From Syngnathus acus (lineage: Eukaryota; Chordata; Actinopteri; Syngnathiformes; Syngnathidae), in contig NC_051097.1 in the NCBI RefSeq assembly GCF_901709675.1, forward strand, positions 131,001 through 195,000: a DNA stretch of 64,000 nt, written 5' to 3'. A program made the translations under genes and the position numbers. Positions 54,148 to 64,000 of the stretch are shown here, one piece after another. The notes below the pieces were generated by a model. It was not told the origin of the DNA and did no database searches. It worked only from the letters and a program-made list of their open reading frames with translations. How positions within the stretch are numbered: the stretch's first letter is position 1; every line of letters starts with the position of its first letter.

Positions 54148-55927
54148 AACAGCATTAAAAAAAAAAAAATTCACAAAAAAACTGCTATCAGTGATTTTCA
54201 TAAAATACGACACTGTTATTATGAATAACAGTCTCCATCACTTCAGTGCCTGCAGGTCAGATTAATGAAAGATGTTTATCTTATGAGATCACATCAAACG
54301 GCAAACATTCTGACCAAATATATCATCTTGAAGAATCGGTGAAAGCATACATCCAAATAAAGTAATCAAAACGGCAACACGGTGAGGGGTATCTGAACAT
54401 CAGAGCAGAGTTTTAACTCACAAACACCTGGTAACAGAGGTGAGGAAACGGGAAACACTTCCTTAAAGTAAGCCTTAAGAACTTTACAGGTTAAGATTAG
54501 TCGCAAACAGGTGGCGCATCAATGTCCTTGAGCATCCTGCATTGTTTGAAAATGAGAATGGTCGCTAGTTTCAATCCCTGCTATGTGTACAAATCATATT
54601 CAAAATTCATTTTTTTACAACAAACTTGAGAGCCTCCCCTTCATTTTCAGTGGGAACAGTGTTGTTGGTCTCCCTTTTTTGCTAGTGCGTCATAGTCTGG
54701 AGTCAAATTTGTTGTGGCAATTCTTAGGAGAGATCCGAGGTGTTGGTCCGTTTACCTCGATCTGTGATGGGTTGATGTTGATGCTCATGTGGCTGAACGT
54801 CACGTCGCGTACGTCGAGCCAAATTGGCCACTCGTTTTTAAACACTCGGCACTGTGTCCACCTTGCTTTTCCTTGGGTGACTCATTTTAATAGAAGGATT
54901 CCAGGGGAAGGTTTGTGGGTGGCTTTAGCGTCAAACTGTATCTGAAAGCTCAGCGCGCGAATTACAAGAATGCTGTCGTCACAGCCCACGCTCTAAATTC
55001 GGGACTGATACAAATAGAGCGCGAGTGCGCCATGTCCGTACTACTGAGTACGTACACGCACTTGTGAGTGTGCACCGAGCTTTCTGACACGGCTTCCGGT
55101 AGTAAATGCGCAGGCGAGCGGTTCCCCATCTACTGGGGAAACGCAGTCATTGCATGCAAAATGACAAAAAAAAAAGTTTAATAATACAATTTATTCAGGG
55201 TTGGCGGGCCGGATTAAACGGTCCCGTGGGCCGGATGTGGCCCGCGGGCCGTAGTTTGCCCACACCTGGTCTAACCTGTTTAAAAAATATGACAATAATT
55301 TGGATTTGCACTGAAATTACTGATATTCAGTAAAATACACCATGGAATCAAACAAAAAAGAAATTACCTTATACAATGATTGACAGCTCAATCAAAACAA
55401 ATGAAAGTCTGCCGACGGTGTCTGACACATTTGAGTTGCAAACATGAAAAAATAATCTGAAAAAAATCTGAAAGAAGAAACACATTAAAGAGCATTAGAA
55501 ACATTTTATGTTTCATCTGTAACATCTGGAGACACCAGAGCTCTATAAACTTCAAACGGACAAAGTTTGAAGTTGTCGTCTGGCTGTCTGAAATGTTTCT
55601 GTTGCATATCTTGCACTGTGCTGTCCGTCTTTTGCCGTCATAAAGGTAATTACGATAGCCGAAGGTGATGACTCGCGGTACCGCTCCCGCTGACGTTTGT
55701 GCATATCTGATATTAAGGGGCGTGATTCTCCAATAAACACGTTAGGTAGGTAGAGAGGGCACGACTGATTGATTGACAGGGTAGCGATCCAATCATGACA
55801 ACGTCATTCTCAAGTCCAAGTCGAGTCTCAAGTTTTTTTAATTTTGTCAAGTCAAGTCACAAGTCATCAAAACAGCGACTCGAGTCGACTCGAGTCCAAG
55901 TCACAGTGACTCGAGTCCCCATCTCTG

Positions 55928-56768
55928 GGATCTTCAACCTCTCGCTGGCACAAGCAGTCATCCCCACCTGCCTGAAGTCAGCCACAATAATCCCCATACC
56001 AAAAAAGTCACCCCCAACCAGCCTCAACCACTCACCCTGGTAATAATGAAGTGCTTCGAGAGACTGGTTCTCGAGCACATCAAGGACTGCCTCCCCCCAC
56101 ACTCGACCCCCATCTGTTCGCATACCGGGCGAACAGATCAACGGAGGCGCCATCACCATAGCTTTGCATGCTGTGTTGAGTCACCTGGAACAGCGGCAGA
56201 GCTATGCGAGAATGCTCTTTGTGGACTACAGCTCGGCTTTCAACACAATCATCCCGGACATTCTGGTCACAAAGCTGGACACTCTGGGCCTCCCCCCTCT
56301 CACATGCACCTGGATTAAGGACTTCTTGACCAACAGGCCCCAGACTGTGAGACCTGGCCCCCACCTTTCCTCTACATGCACACTGACCACTGGTTCACCA
56401 CAGGGCTGCGTGCTGAGCCCCCTCCTCTACTGTCTCTATACCTACGACTGCAGTCCGGCCTACGGCGACAACATGATTGTCAAATTTGCTGATGACACCA
56501 CAGTGGTCGGGCTGATCTCGAATGGTGACGAGACAGCCTATAGGGAGTAGGTCCAGAAGCTCACAACCTGGTGCTCGGCAAATAACCTGGCTCTGAACAC
56601 CACAAAGACAAAGGAGATCACCGTGGACTTCAGGAGGAAGAAAAGGGATCCCCCTCCCCTCTATATCAACAACAAGAGTGTGGAGAGGGTCCATGACATC
56701 AGATTCCTGGGAGTCCAGATCTCCGATGACCTCTCCTGGACACGCAACACCTCAGCTGTGTCAAACGC
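55928..56768 (+). pseudogene. LINE (CR1/L2 group) 3' continuation: reverse transcriptase
   Basis: [39 protein letters not shown], a frame change, [20 protein letters not shown] (first catalytic Asp), [40 protein letters not shown] (FADD motif at about 56485), LNTTKTKEITVDFRRKK and FLGVQISDDLSWTRNTSAVS. The element is cut at 56768, before the C-terminal region, by foreign sequence. At least one frameshift and stops at 56041-56046 and 56548. Confidence 0.88.
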
Positions 56769-57294
56769 GCACTTTTTATCAAAGTGCCACCGGCTTCCCA
56801 TCAAAGGGTTCGACAAGCCAGGGTGAAGGGACTCGTCCGTATCTAACCACCTGAGTTAAATTAATTCTACCGGAATCAATCTAATTTCTTTACGACGCCA
56901 ATCCCTCTCAAGTCATCCGACGCGCGAGCCGAGTAACTCAATTCGAGGCGAGTCGTCGAAATGACCGCGCCATAATGATGGCTCCCTTCGGTTGTTTGAT
57001 GCTTTTGTTATGTTACGGATATTTTTAGATGTCTTTGTTAAGACCTCAAGGATTCGTTAATTTACTAGAGCGCCCTCGCCCTAGCTGAGCTCAAGATAAC
57101 TACTTCGAACCAGATCTGACAATTCCTGATGTTAAGGATTAAAGCTGTCTTCACTTTAAAAAGAATTTAACGGATTTAAAGAATGACTATGATAGGGAAA
57201 TAAAGACATTTTAAAGTTGTAATTACCGCATATAAAACCATCCTCAACATAGTTAATACGAAATAATCGATACCGAATTAAGGCTTAAGAAGAG
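56769..57294. other. Left flank of the BEL element, unresolved repeat
   Basis: Replaces the LINE C-terminus abruptly. It opens with CACTTTTTATCAAAGTGCCA CC (a small inverted repeat), then AT-rich sequence. Continues after the BEL element at 63031 (AAGAG duplicated), so both flanks form one older unit. Confidence 0.4.
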
Positions 57295-57803
57295 TGTGTT
57301 GCCTTTAAGGCCGTAATTTCATCAATAAATAATTTCATATGGTTACAATGTTGTAAAAATGTTCCAATAAGTTAAGTAATCATTTCGATCTTGTAATAAT
57401 AGATAATTCATAGTTTAAGTCGAAAAGTATTGTTGTGAAGCGCTACTTCCGGTTTCGCCGCGCTACTTCCGGTTTCGCGGAGCCGTCTCCAGGATGTTAT
57501 CAAGTAGCCATGCTGTGGAATGCGGTCAGACTTACATCTGTTGCCATCTGCTGTGATTCATTAACAAGGCAATGCCGTAAGTCGTGTGTCGTTTTAATCT
57601 TAATGTTTACGCTGATATTTTGCTATTATTTTGTAAATTGTATTGGATGAGCGCACTTTATTTTTATGTTCTCATCAGCCATTGGCTGACACTATGTAAC
57701 GTCTGTTGCAGTTTTCACCGCTCAGTAAAGAAAATTACAAGCTAGTACAGTCTCCTGGGTTCTTTGCTGGTGGTTTAACTACGCGTTTCCTCAAGACGCT
57801 ACA
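57295..57803 (+). repeat. 5' LTR of BEL element
   Basis: TGTGTTGCCTTTAAGG to CAAGACGCTACA. Contains a tandem CGCTACTTCCGGTTTCGC pair at 57441-57479 and a GC-box-like core; TTTATTTTTATG and CTCAGTAAAGAAAA lie in the 3' part. Confidence 0.95.
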
Positions 57804-57810
57804 GTGAAAA

Positions 57811-57923
57811 GGCATTGCCTTGTTAATGAATCACAGCAGATGGCAACAGATGTAAGTCTGACCGCATTCCACAGCATGGCTACTTGATAACATCCTGGAG
57901 ACGGCTCCGCGAAACCGGAAGTA
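57811..57923 (-). repeat. 113-bp inverted copy of LTR positions 57464-57576
   Basis: Exact reverse complement of the LTR segment from TACTTCCGGTTTCGCGGAGC to TTAACAAGGCAATGCC, seven bases after the LTR end. A primer-binding site is expected here and is not seen. It makes a long inverted repeat with each LTR. Confidence 0.93.
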
Positions 57924-60900
57924 CAAGCTCATCCGTAGGAAGCGCTGCTCGTGCCCGAGCTAAAGCAGAAGCAGCAAAGGTGAGAGCGTCGTTTGCAAGT
58001 AAAGAAGCAGAGCTAAAAGTGGAAAAAGCTGAAAGTGAACTACAAAAAATGAAAATTGACGCAGCGCTAGAAGTGTTAGCATTGCAAAGAGAAGCTCATG
58101 CTGCAGAAGCAGAGGCAGGAGTGCTAGAAGATGCAGAGGCAATACAAGATGAACATGAGAGCGGAAATTCTTTATTGGACAGAGTAAAAAGAGAAAGAAC
58201 AAGTTACTATGTGCAATCACAAAGCGAAATTCGACCTCCAATCGCACAAGTATCAGCTACACCAAAGCAACACAAGGCCTCAGATAACTCATTAGTAACA
58301 TGGGATCCATCTGAGGAAGATGTTTTTGAGCCACCACCTGTCAGCATTAGGCCAAAGTTCACGTTCAAGAAGACAGCTTTGCCAATTCAAACCAAACTTG
58401 GGACAAAACCAAAAGTAGAACAAACAAAGAACGCTCTTAGTCCACACGCATCCCCATTCATGCCTCATTGCAATAATGCAGCGAGCTTACCTCACCCAGC
58501 TGAGCCGTTTGCCCAATATATGGCACGTCGAGACCTAATCACATCTGGCCTCTATCAATATGACGATAGGCCAGAGAACTTCAGAGCATGGTACTCTTCA
58601 TTCAGTGGTGCTATAGCTGAAGTCCACCTGACACCGACTCAAGAGTTAGATCTCATGACCAAATGGCTGGGAAAGGAATCTAGTAGTCAGGTGAAGCGCA
58701 TACGCTCAGTACACGTCAACAACCCCAGTGCAGCCCTACAGAGAGCATGGGAGAGGCTTTGTGAGTGTTATGCAGCCCCCGAAGTGATCGAAGAGTCACT
58801 CTTCCAGCGATTGGATAGCTTTCCAAGATTAACAACAAAGGACTATGTCAAACTGCGCGAACTAGGGGATCTCCTCCAAGAGATTCAAGGAGCCAAGGAA
58901 GACGGCTATCTTCCTGGTTTGTCGTATCTGGACACTTCACGAGGAATAGGTCCAATAGTCGACAAGCTCCCGTACCCACTCCAAGAAAGGTGGATGACTC
59001 ATGGTTCTAACTACAAAGAAGATCATAATGGTTGTTTCCCACCCTTCCATTACTTTTGTATGTTCATCTGCAAAGAGGCAAAGAAACGCAATGACCCAAG
59101 TTTCACCCAACAAAATAGTCAAACGTACATTAAACAAGAAAGATCCAACCCTAAGAGCTTTAACTCACCCAGACCTATCGCTGTGCACAAAACAAACATT
59201 ACAACTACAAACAACGACATAAACAACAACTGCCCATTGCACAGTAAGCCACATCCACTAAAGAAATGCAGGACATTCAGGAACAAATCATTGGAGGAAA
59301 GAAAGGCCTTCCTCAAAGAGAGAGGAATATGTTTTAAATGCTGCTCTTCAGACACTCATCTCGCTAAGGACTGTAAATCTACAGTAAAGTGCACTGAATG
59401 TGACAGCACATGGCACGACACCGTCATGCATCCAGGCCCTCCACCTCAAAACAAGGCTCCTTCACCTGCTCAAGAGGACGGCGGGGAGGGAGAAAAACAA
59501 CCCGACAATGTCGACGTAACATCAAGCTGTACTGAGGTGTGTGCCCAAGGTCATTGGGGTCGCTCATGTTCGAAAATATGTCTCGCCAGGGTGTATCCAA
59601 AGGGTAAAAAAGACAGTGCAGTTAAAGCTTATGTAATCCTGGACGACCAGAGCAATCGTTCCTTAGCTAGGCCTGAGTTCTTTGAACTTTTTAATATTAA
59701 AACTAAGCCTTTCTGCTACAACTTAAGAACATGCTCCGGCCTTGTTGAAACACAGGGCAAGATGGCTGAAGGTTTCCTGATCGAGTCGCTTGATGAATCA
59801 GTCATCATCCCATTACCTCCTCTTATTGAATGTCCAGACATTCCCAACAATAGGAGTGAAATCCCAACTCCAAGCGCTGTGCTGCACCAGCCTCATCTTC
59901 GTCTCATAGCCAAATGCATTCCTGAGTTAGATCCTCAGGCTGAAATTCTCCTGTTGCTAGGTCGAGACATCTTACGTGCACACAAGGTTAGAGAACAAGT
60001 CAATGGGCCTCATCATTCTCCGTTTGCCCAACGCCTAGATTTAGGGTGGGTCGTAGTTGGAGAGGTGTGCCGGGGTAAGGTTCATAAACACACAGTCAAC
60101 ACGTTCAAGACGATGATTCTCGAAAATGGCCGTCCAACAGTTTTCGGACTCTGTGACAACTTTCTGCAACTCACAGCAATGCCACGCACTAAAAGACAGG
60201 ATAAGGCACCTGAACAAACTCTCGGAAAAACAGTATTCAATCGCACAGAAAACGACAACAAACCAGCTCCATCTATCGAGGACATTCTCTTCTTGGAGAT
60301 TATGGACAAAGGAATGTATAGAGATGACAAGAATAATTGGGTAGCACCCCTTCCCTTCAAAGAACCTCGCCAACAGATGCCAAACAACAGGGAGCTTGCA
60401 GTCAGTCGGTTTTTGTCTCTCAAAAGAAACTTACAGAGAAAACCTCAAATGCAAGAGCAATACGTCGAGTTCATGCAAGGCATTTTCTCCAATGGTCATG
60501 CTGAAGTGGCTCCTCCACTGAAACAAGGTGAAGAGTGCTGGTATCTTCCAACTTTCGGGGTTTATCACCCACAAAAGCCCAATAAGATCAGAGTTGTTTT
60601 TGATTCCAGTGCCCAGTATTCCGGCGTCTCTCTCAACAGCGTCCTTCTCTCCGGGCCTGATTTGAACAACAGTTTGCTTGGGGTCCTCCTACGATTTCGG
60701 AAAGAGACAGTTGCCATTATGGCAGACATACAGCAAATGTTTCATTGTTTCCTGGTGCGTGATGACCACCGGAACTATCTCCGTTTTCTGTGGCATAAGG
60801 ACAATGATATAAATAAGGAGGTCATCGAATATCGAATGAAGGTCCATGTATTTGGAAACTCGCCATCACCTGCAGTAGCCGTTTATGGATTGCGCAAAGC

Positions 60901-62263
60901 CATCCAGGATGGGGCAAAGGACTATGGTGCCGACACAGTCGAGTTTGTGGAAAGGCATTTTTACGTTGACGATGGCTTGATCTCTGTGCCTTCTCCAGCT
61001 GAAGCAATTGACTTGCTCCAAAGAACAAAAGCCGCTCTTGCTGAGTCCAATCTGCGTCTGCACAAGTTTGTCTCTAATTCTCGAGCAGTCACAGAAGCCT
61101 TTTGTCCTGACGATTGTGCAACAATCATTAAAGGCCTAGATCTGGAAGGTGAAGAAACTCAGTCACAACGAAGCCTAGGTCTCATTTGGGAAATAATGAC
61201 AGACACTTTCACCTTCTCAGTGGCCACTGCAATTAAACCATTCACTCGCCGAGGTGTTTTGTCCTCTGTTAATAGCATCTTTGATCCTCTGGGTCTGTTG
61301 GCACCTGTCACTATCCAAGGAAGAGCGCTACTCCGTGAACTATCATCAGAGTGTTCAGAATGGGATGCACCTCTTCCGGAGAACAAGCAAAACAAATGGG
61401 AAAGTTGGAGAGATTCCCTAAAAGATCTTAAAGAGCTTCACGTCCCAAGAACCTACACATCAACTTCTCTCAGGCAAGCAGAACGCAACGAACTGTATTT
61501 ATTTTCAGATGCTTCAACCAAAGCAATTGGTGCTGTAGCCTACCTGAAAGCAGTCCAACAAGATGACAAAGTTGAGGTTGGATTCATTATGGGCAAGGCA
61601 AGACTTGCTCCTCAATCAGAACCCACTATACCAAGGCTTGAACTGTGCGCCGCCGTCTTGGCAGTCGAGATGGCCGATCTAATTCAGGATGAGTTAGACC
61701 AACAGCTGGATGCAGTTCATTTTTACACAGACAGTAAAGTAGTTCTCGGCTATATCTGCAACGAGTCAAAAAGATTCTACACATACGTCCACAACAGAGT
61801 GCAGCGTATTCGTCAGTCCTCCAAGCCAGAACAGTGGCATTATGTGCGCACAGAGGAAAACCCCGCAGATCATGCTTCACGATCACTCACACCATCTCAA
61901 CTGGCAAAAACAATATGGTTCACCGGACCATCCTTCATCTATCGTTCATCTGCAGAAACAAACCAAGCAAGTGGGAAGTTTGAGTTAATTGATCCAGAAA
62001 AAGATTGCGAATTAAGGCCACAAGTTAAAACACTGGCGACTAACCTTCAAGTCCTCACCTGTAAAAGCTTCCAACGCTTCTCTACCTTCAAGTCATTGGT
62101 CAGAGCAACAGCTTTCCTCATTCACATCGCAAAATCATTCAATGGCAGTAATCCAAACAGAGAATGCAAAGGATGGCACAAATGTCACTTACCTCAAACA
62201 CTGGACGAAATGACTCGCGCTAAACACATCATTCTCAAGGAGACAAAAATGGACTCAATCTAG
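57923..62263 (+). CDS. BEL/Pao polyprotein: gag, protease, RT, RNase H (start and integrase lost)
   Basis: An open frame of about 1,447 codons. In order: an alanine/lysine/glutamate-rich coiled coil (RAKAEAAKVRASFASKEAEL), a gag region (YDDRPENFRAWYSSFSGAIA), Cys/His knuckles (CPLHSKPHPLKKC, CFKCCSSDTHLAKDC, CTECDSTWHDTVMH), aspartic protease (AYVILDDQSNRSLA), RT with LPTFGVYHPQKPNKIRVVFD SSAQ, ADIQQMFHCF and the catalytic FYVDDGLIS near 60960, then a Pao-type connection (RRGVLSSVNSIFDPLGLLAP), RNase H (YLFSDASTKAIGAVAYLK, FYTDSKVVLGYI, NPADHASRSL), ending in the integrase zinc-region approach. The frame is open upstream into the inverted LTR piece, but the first in-frame ATG is at 58049, so the natural start is lost. 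Confidence 0.93.
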   Translation, partial: TSSSVGSAARARAKAEAAKVRASFASKEAELKVEKAESELQKMKIDAALEVLALQREAHAAEAEAGVLEDAEAIQDEHESGNSLLDRVKRERTSYYVQSQSEIRPPIAQVSATPKQHKASDNSLVTWDPSEEDVFEPPPVSIRPKFTFKKTALPIQTKLGTKPKVEQTKNALSPHASPFMPHCNNAASLPHPAEPFAQYMARRDLITSGLYQYDDRPENFRAWYSSFSGAIAEVHLTPTQELDLMTKWLGKESSSQVKRIRSVHVNNPSAALQRAWERLCECYAAPEVIEESLFQRLDSFPRLTTKDYVKLRELGDLLQEIQGAKEDGYLPGLSYLDTSRGIGPIVDKLPYPLQERWMTHGSNYKEDHNGCFPPFHYFCMFICKEAKKRNDPSFTQQNSQTYIKQERSNPKSFNSPRPIAVHKTNITTTNNDINNNCPLHSKPHPLKKCRTFRNKSLEERKAFLKERGICFKCCSSDTHLAKDCKSTVKCTECDSTWHDTVMHPGPPPQNKAPSPAQEDGGEGEKQPDNVDVTSSCTEVCAQGHWGRSCSKICLARVYPKGKKDSAVKAYVILDDQSNRSLARPEFFELFNIKTKPFCYNLRTCSGLVETQGKMAEGFLIESLDESVIIPLPPLIECPDIPNNRSEIPTPSAVLHQPHLRLIAKCIPELDPQAEILLLLGRDILRAHKVREQVNGPHHSPFAQRLDLGWVVVGEVCRGKVHKHTVNTFKTMILENGRPTVFGLCDNFLQLTAMPRTKRQDKAPEQTLGKTVFNRTENDNKPAPSIEDILFLEIMDKGMYRDDKNNWVAPLPFKEPRQQMPNNRELAVSRFLSLKRNLQRKPQMQEQYVEFMQGIFSNGHAEVAPPLKQGEECWYLPTFGVYHPQKPNKIRVVFDSSAQYSGVSLNSVLLSGPDLNNSLLGVLLRFRKETVAIMADIQQMFHCFLVRDDHRNYLRFLWHKDNDINKEVIEYRMKVHVFGNSPSPAVAVYGLRKAIQDGAKDYGADTVEFVERHFYVDDGLISVPSPAEAIDLLQRTKAALAESNLRLHKFVSNSRAVTEAFCPDDCATIIKGLDLEGEETQSQRSLGLIWEIMTDTFTFSVATAIKPFTRRGVLSSVNSIFDPLGLLAPVTIQGRALLRELSSECSEWDAPLPENKQNKWESWRDSLKDLKELHVPRTYTSTSLRQAERNELYLFSDASTKAIGAVAYLKAVQQDDKVEVGFIMGKARLAPQSEPTIPRLELCAAVLAVEMADLIQDELDQQLDAVHFYTDSKVVLGYICNESKRFYTYVHNRVQRIRQSSKPEQWHYVRTEENPADHASRSLTPSQLAKTIWFTGPSFIYRSSAETNQASGKFELIDPEKDCELRPQVKTLATNLQVLTCKSFQRFSTFKSLVRATAFLIHIAKSFNGSNPNRECKGWHKCHLPQTLDEMTRAKHIILKETKMDSI

Positions 62264-62468
62264 AAGAAATCTGCAAGTCGGTGACCTTGTTTTGCTCAAA
62301 GACAAGCAGGTCACACGCAACAGCTGGCCTATGGCCCGGGTCACTGCAACATTCCATGGAAAGGACAATCGTGTAAGAAGGGTCGAAGTTAAGGTCAGTG
62401 ACCAAGGCAACATTAAGACGTTTATGCGACCAGTGACGGAAATCATCCTCCTCCTCCCCAAGGACTGA
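62255..62468 (+). pseudogene. BEL/Pao integrase C-terminal remnant
   Basis: In a different frame from the polyprotein: RRNLQVGDLVLLKDKQVTRN SWPMARV, DNRVRRVEVKVSDQGN and FMRPVTEIILLLPKD then TGA. This is the domain that closes BEL/Pao polyproteins. The preceding polyprotein frame ends TRAKHIILKETKMDSI, so the catalytic core between these points (several hundred residues) has been deleted. Confidence 0.85.
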
Positions 62469-62521
62469 TTCTTTCAAGGTTTAGTTAAGCTTATAGTGCC
62501 CCCTACGGGCCAGGCGGGGAG

Positions 62522-63030
62522 TGTGTTGCCTTTAAGGCCGTAATTTCATCAATAAATAATTTCATATGGTTACAATGTTGTAAAAATGTTCCAATAAGTT
62601 AAGTAATCATTTCGATCTTGTAATAATAGATAATTCATAGTTTAAGTCGAAAAGTATTGTTGTGAAGCGCTACTTCCGGTTTCGCCGCGCTACTTCCGGT
62701 TTCGCGGAGCCGTCTCCAGGATGTTATCAAGTAGCCATGCTGTGGAATGCGGTCAGACTTACATCTGTTGCCATCTGCTGTGATTCATTAACAAGGCAAT
62801 GCCGTAAGTCGTGTGTCGTTTTAATCTTAATGTTTACGCTGATATTTTGCTATTATTTTGTAAATTGTATTGGATGAGCGCACTTTATTTTTATGTTCTC
62901 ATCAGCCATTGGCTGACACTATGTAACGTCTGTTGCAGTTTTCACCGCTCAGTAAAGAAAATTACAAGCTAGTACAGTCTCCTGGGTTCTTTGCTGGTGG
63001 TTTAACTACGCGTTTCCTCAAGACGCTACA
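62522..63030 (+). repeat. 3' LTR of BEL element
   Basis: 509 bp, no difference seen from the 5' LTR. Preceded by CCAGGCGGGGAG, a short polypurine-like tract. Confidence 0.95.
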
Positions 63031-64000
63031 AAGAGATTTAATGAATAAGCAAGAAAAAGAATTACAAGTCGAAAAAACAAAATAACAAGACTCACCCACT
63101 CAGAACAAAAGAGGAGACTAAAGGTCTAAATCCTATTTGGTTGAACAAGTCGAGTGATCGGCTCTCCTTTGTTCCAAAATCCGAATTCTGTTTAAAAAAG
63201 AGGAAAGGTCTGGCCGTGAGGAGCATAGCCAAAAAAGTAAAATTGGCGTCTTCCCCTTTCTGCCCGGAGCGGCTATCTCCTCTGCCTTCCTCGAAACTTA
63301 AAATTTGACAAAGTCCAATTCGAAGACTCTGGAAATTCATCTTAGTAGATTTTGGTTCAATCTCAAAAAGAATGAAAAATCCATCTTCGTTCTTTTACTC
63401 CGGGCAGCGTCACGGCCATCGCCCTGACCAGGAAGAAGCGCGCCCGCTCTGTGTCCGGGCAACATATTTATAGGCTTCTGGCATTACCTCATCGTAATAC
63501 GTAGGTGCACCACGGTTGTCTTGGCAACCTTGCTTCAAGCAGCAACCACTGCGCCTGACCACAGTCCGTCACCGGATGCAGATGTTTCCTGTTTTGCTCG
63601 TTCTTTCTTTTACTTTTAGCCCTTAATGTCTCCTCTCAACTTAATACATTCAGGTATGGATGGAACACCAATGTTAAATACAGGTTGGACAAAACATTGC
63701 AACATGAATCACATATATCTTGTCTAATAAAGATCAATCTCAACACATAATAGTACTTAACACAATAATGGGTTCCTCCAACTTAAACACATATATTGAT
63801 ATTGCTCAAGCTGTTACATCTTAAAATTATGGCATAGCATACTCTTATTCCAAAATTGTGCGTTGTTACGTGTTTGAACAGGTCGTGTCCTCCCAATTGC
63901 TAACAATTTAATTTATTAGATTTGTTAATTTCCATCAGGTCACCCCTATGTCAAGCTTTAACACCATCTCCTGGTGAAATTCTGAACTACTACATGTTTT
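63031..64000 (-). other. Right flank of BEL element, possible retroelement promoter region
   Basis: A-rich sequence to 63110, then GC-richer DNA. On the minus strand, AGCCTATAAATATGTTGCCC (about 63463-63482) is a good TATA element upstream of a GC-rich leader, as in an LTR or promoter reading leftward. No protein family recognised. 63600-64000 is AT-rich and featureless to me. Confidence 0.35.

Larger units (their letters stand above)
46950..55268. mobile_element. hAT-type element B, inserted in A, hosting the retrovirus
   Basis: Ends CAGGGGTGGGCGAACTTTTT and GTAGTTTGCCCACACCTG; target duplication GTCTAACC at 46942-46949 and 55269-55276. Its own DNA is 46950-47154 and 54153-55268. GCGGGCC-type motifs lie inside both ends. 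No transposase frame was found in its 1.3 kb. Confidence 0.92.
46664..55927. mobile_element. hAT-type element A (outer), hosting the rest of the nest
   Basis: Ends CAGAGATGGGACC and GAGTCCCCATCTCTG, with target duplication GGATCTTC at 46656-46663 and 55928-55935. Both arms are built of CAAGTC/GACTTG-like short repeats (46686-46850; 55812-55915), a known style of fish non-autonomous hAT repeat. Own sequence is 46664-46941 and about 55269-55927; the middle is element B. 55277-55811 shows no gene. Confidence 0.92.
57295..63030 (+). mobile_element. BEL/Pao LTR retrotransposon with identical LTRs
   Basis: LTRs of 509 bp at 57295-57803 and 62522-63030 look identical throughout. The target duplication AAGAG is at 57290-57294 and 63031-63035. 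The polyprotein is BEL/Pao type by its gag, aspartic protease and RT blocks. Two defects: a 113-bp inverted LTR fragment occupies the place of the primer site and gag start (57811-57923), and the integrase core is missing (near 62255). The insertion is recent. Confidence 0.95.

Noticed and set aside
57435-57650. 71-residue frame, repeated identically at 62662-62877
   Set aside because: Lies inside the BEL LTRs; identity reflects LTR duplication.

Overview
The window is teleost fish nuclear DNA. The evidence is the split host genes with GT/AG introns, CA/TG and GATT microsatellites, and the repeat mix: Tc1, pogo-type and hAT DNA elements, CR1/L2-group and RTE LINEs, a tRNA-derived SINE, Gypsy, BEL/Pao and an endogenous retrovirus. 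I cannot name the species; a percomorph is an inference from the repeat types.

Two host genes are recognisable, both on the minus strand. prrc1 (3519-7266, with a probable non-coding first exon ending at 8456) supplies its first 277 codons in five coding exons; its 3' exons must lie to the left of the window. A very-long-chain acyl-CoA synthetase/fatty acid transporter of the slc27a6 type (14111-30215) is complete: ten coding exons with consistent splice phases give 618 codons including stop. The order prrc1 then slc27a6 on one strand fits human chromosome 5q23, where both genes lie in the same region.

Region by region: 1-3500 holds repeats (pogo-type element, Tc1 copy with a nested hAT MITE, a 480-bp MITE). 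3519-8640 is prrc1, with a 235-bp tandem repeat and a pogo-derived element in introns. 9110-13950 is intergenic LINE debris and an LTR element carrying an L2 insertion. 14111-30215 is slc27a6, its introns filled with an RTE LINE, several TA-flanked TIR elements and hAT elements. 30277-37425 holds a decayed Gypsy element interrupted by a SINE and by a hAT element. 37430-43930 is mostly unrecognised, AT-rich DNA with a hAT MITE. 43935-56768 is a deep nest: a LINE contains a hAT element, which contains a second hAT element, which contains an endogenous retrovirus; each insertion is framed by a perfect target-site duplication. 57295-63030 is a BEL/Pao retrotransposon with apparently identical LTRs, an almost intact polyprotein lacking its integrase core, and an inverted piece of its own LTR where the primer-binding site should be. 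The last kilobase is unresolved, probably a further retroelement.

There is no operon-like or defence-type system here. The most informative content is the insertion chronology that can be read from nested target-site duplications, and two young-looking retroelements that lack functions needed for their own mobility. Exon limits are read by eye from splice signals and reading phase.
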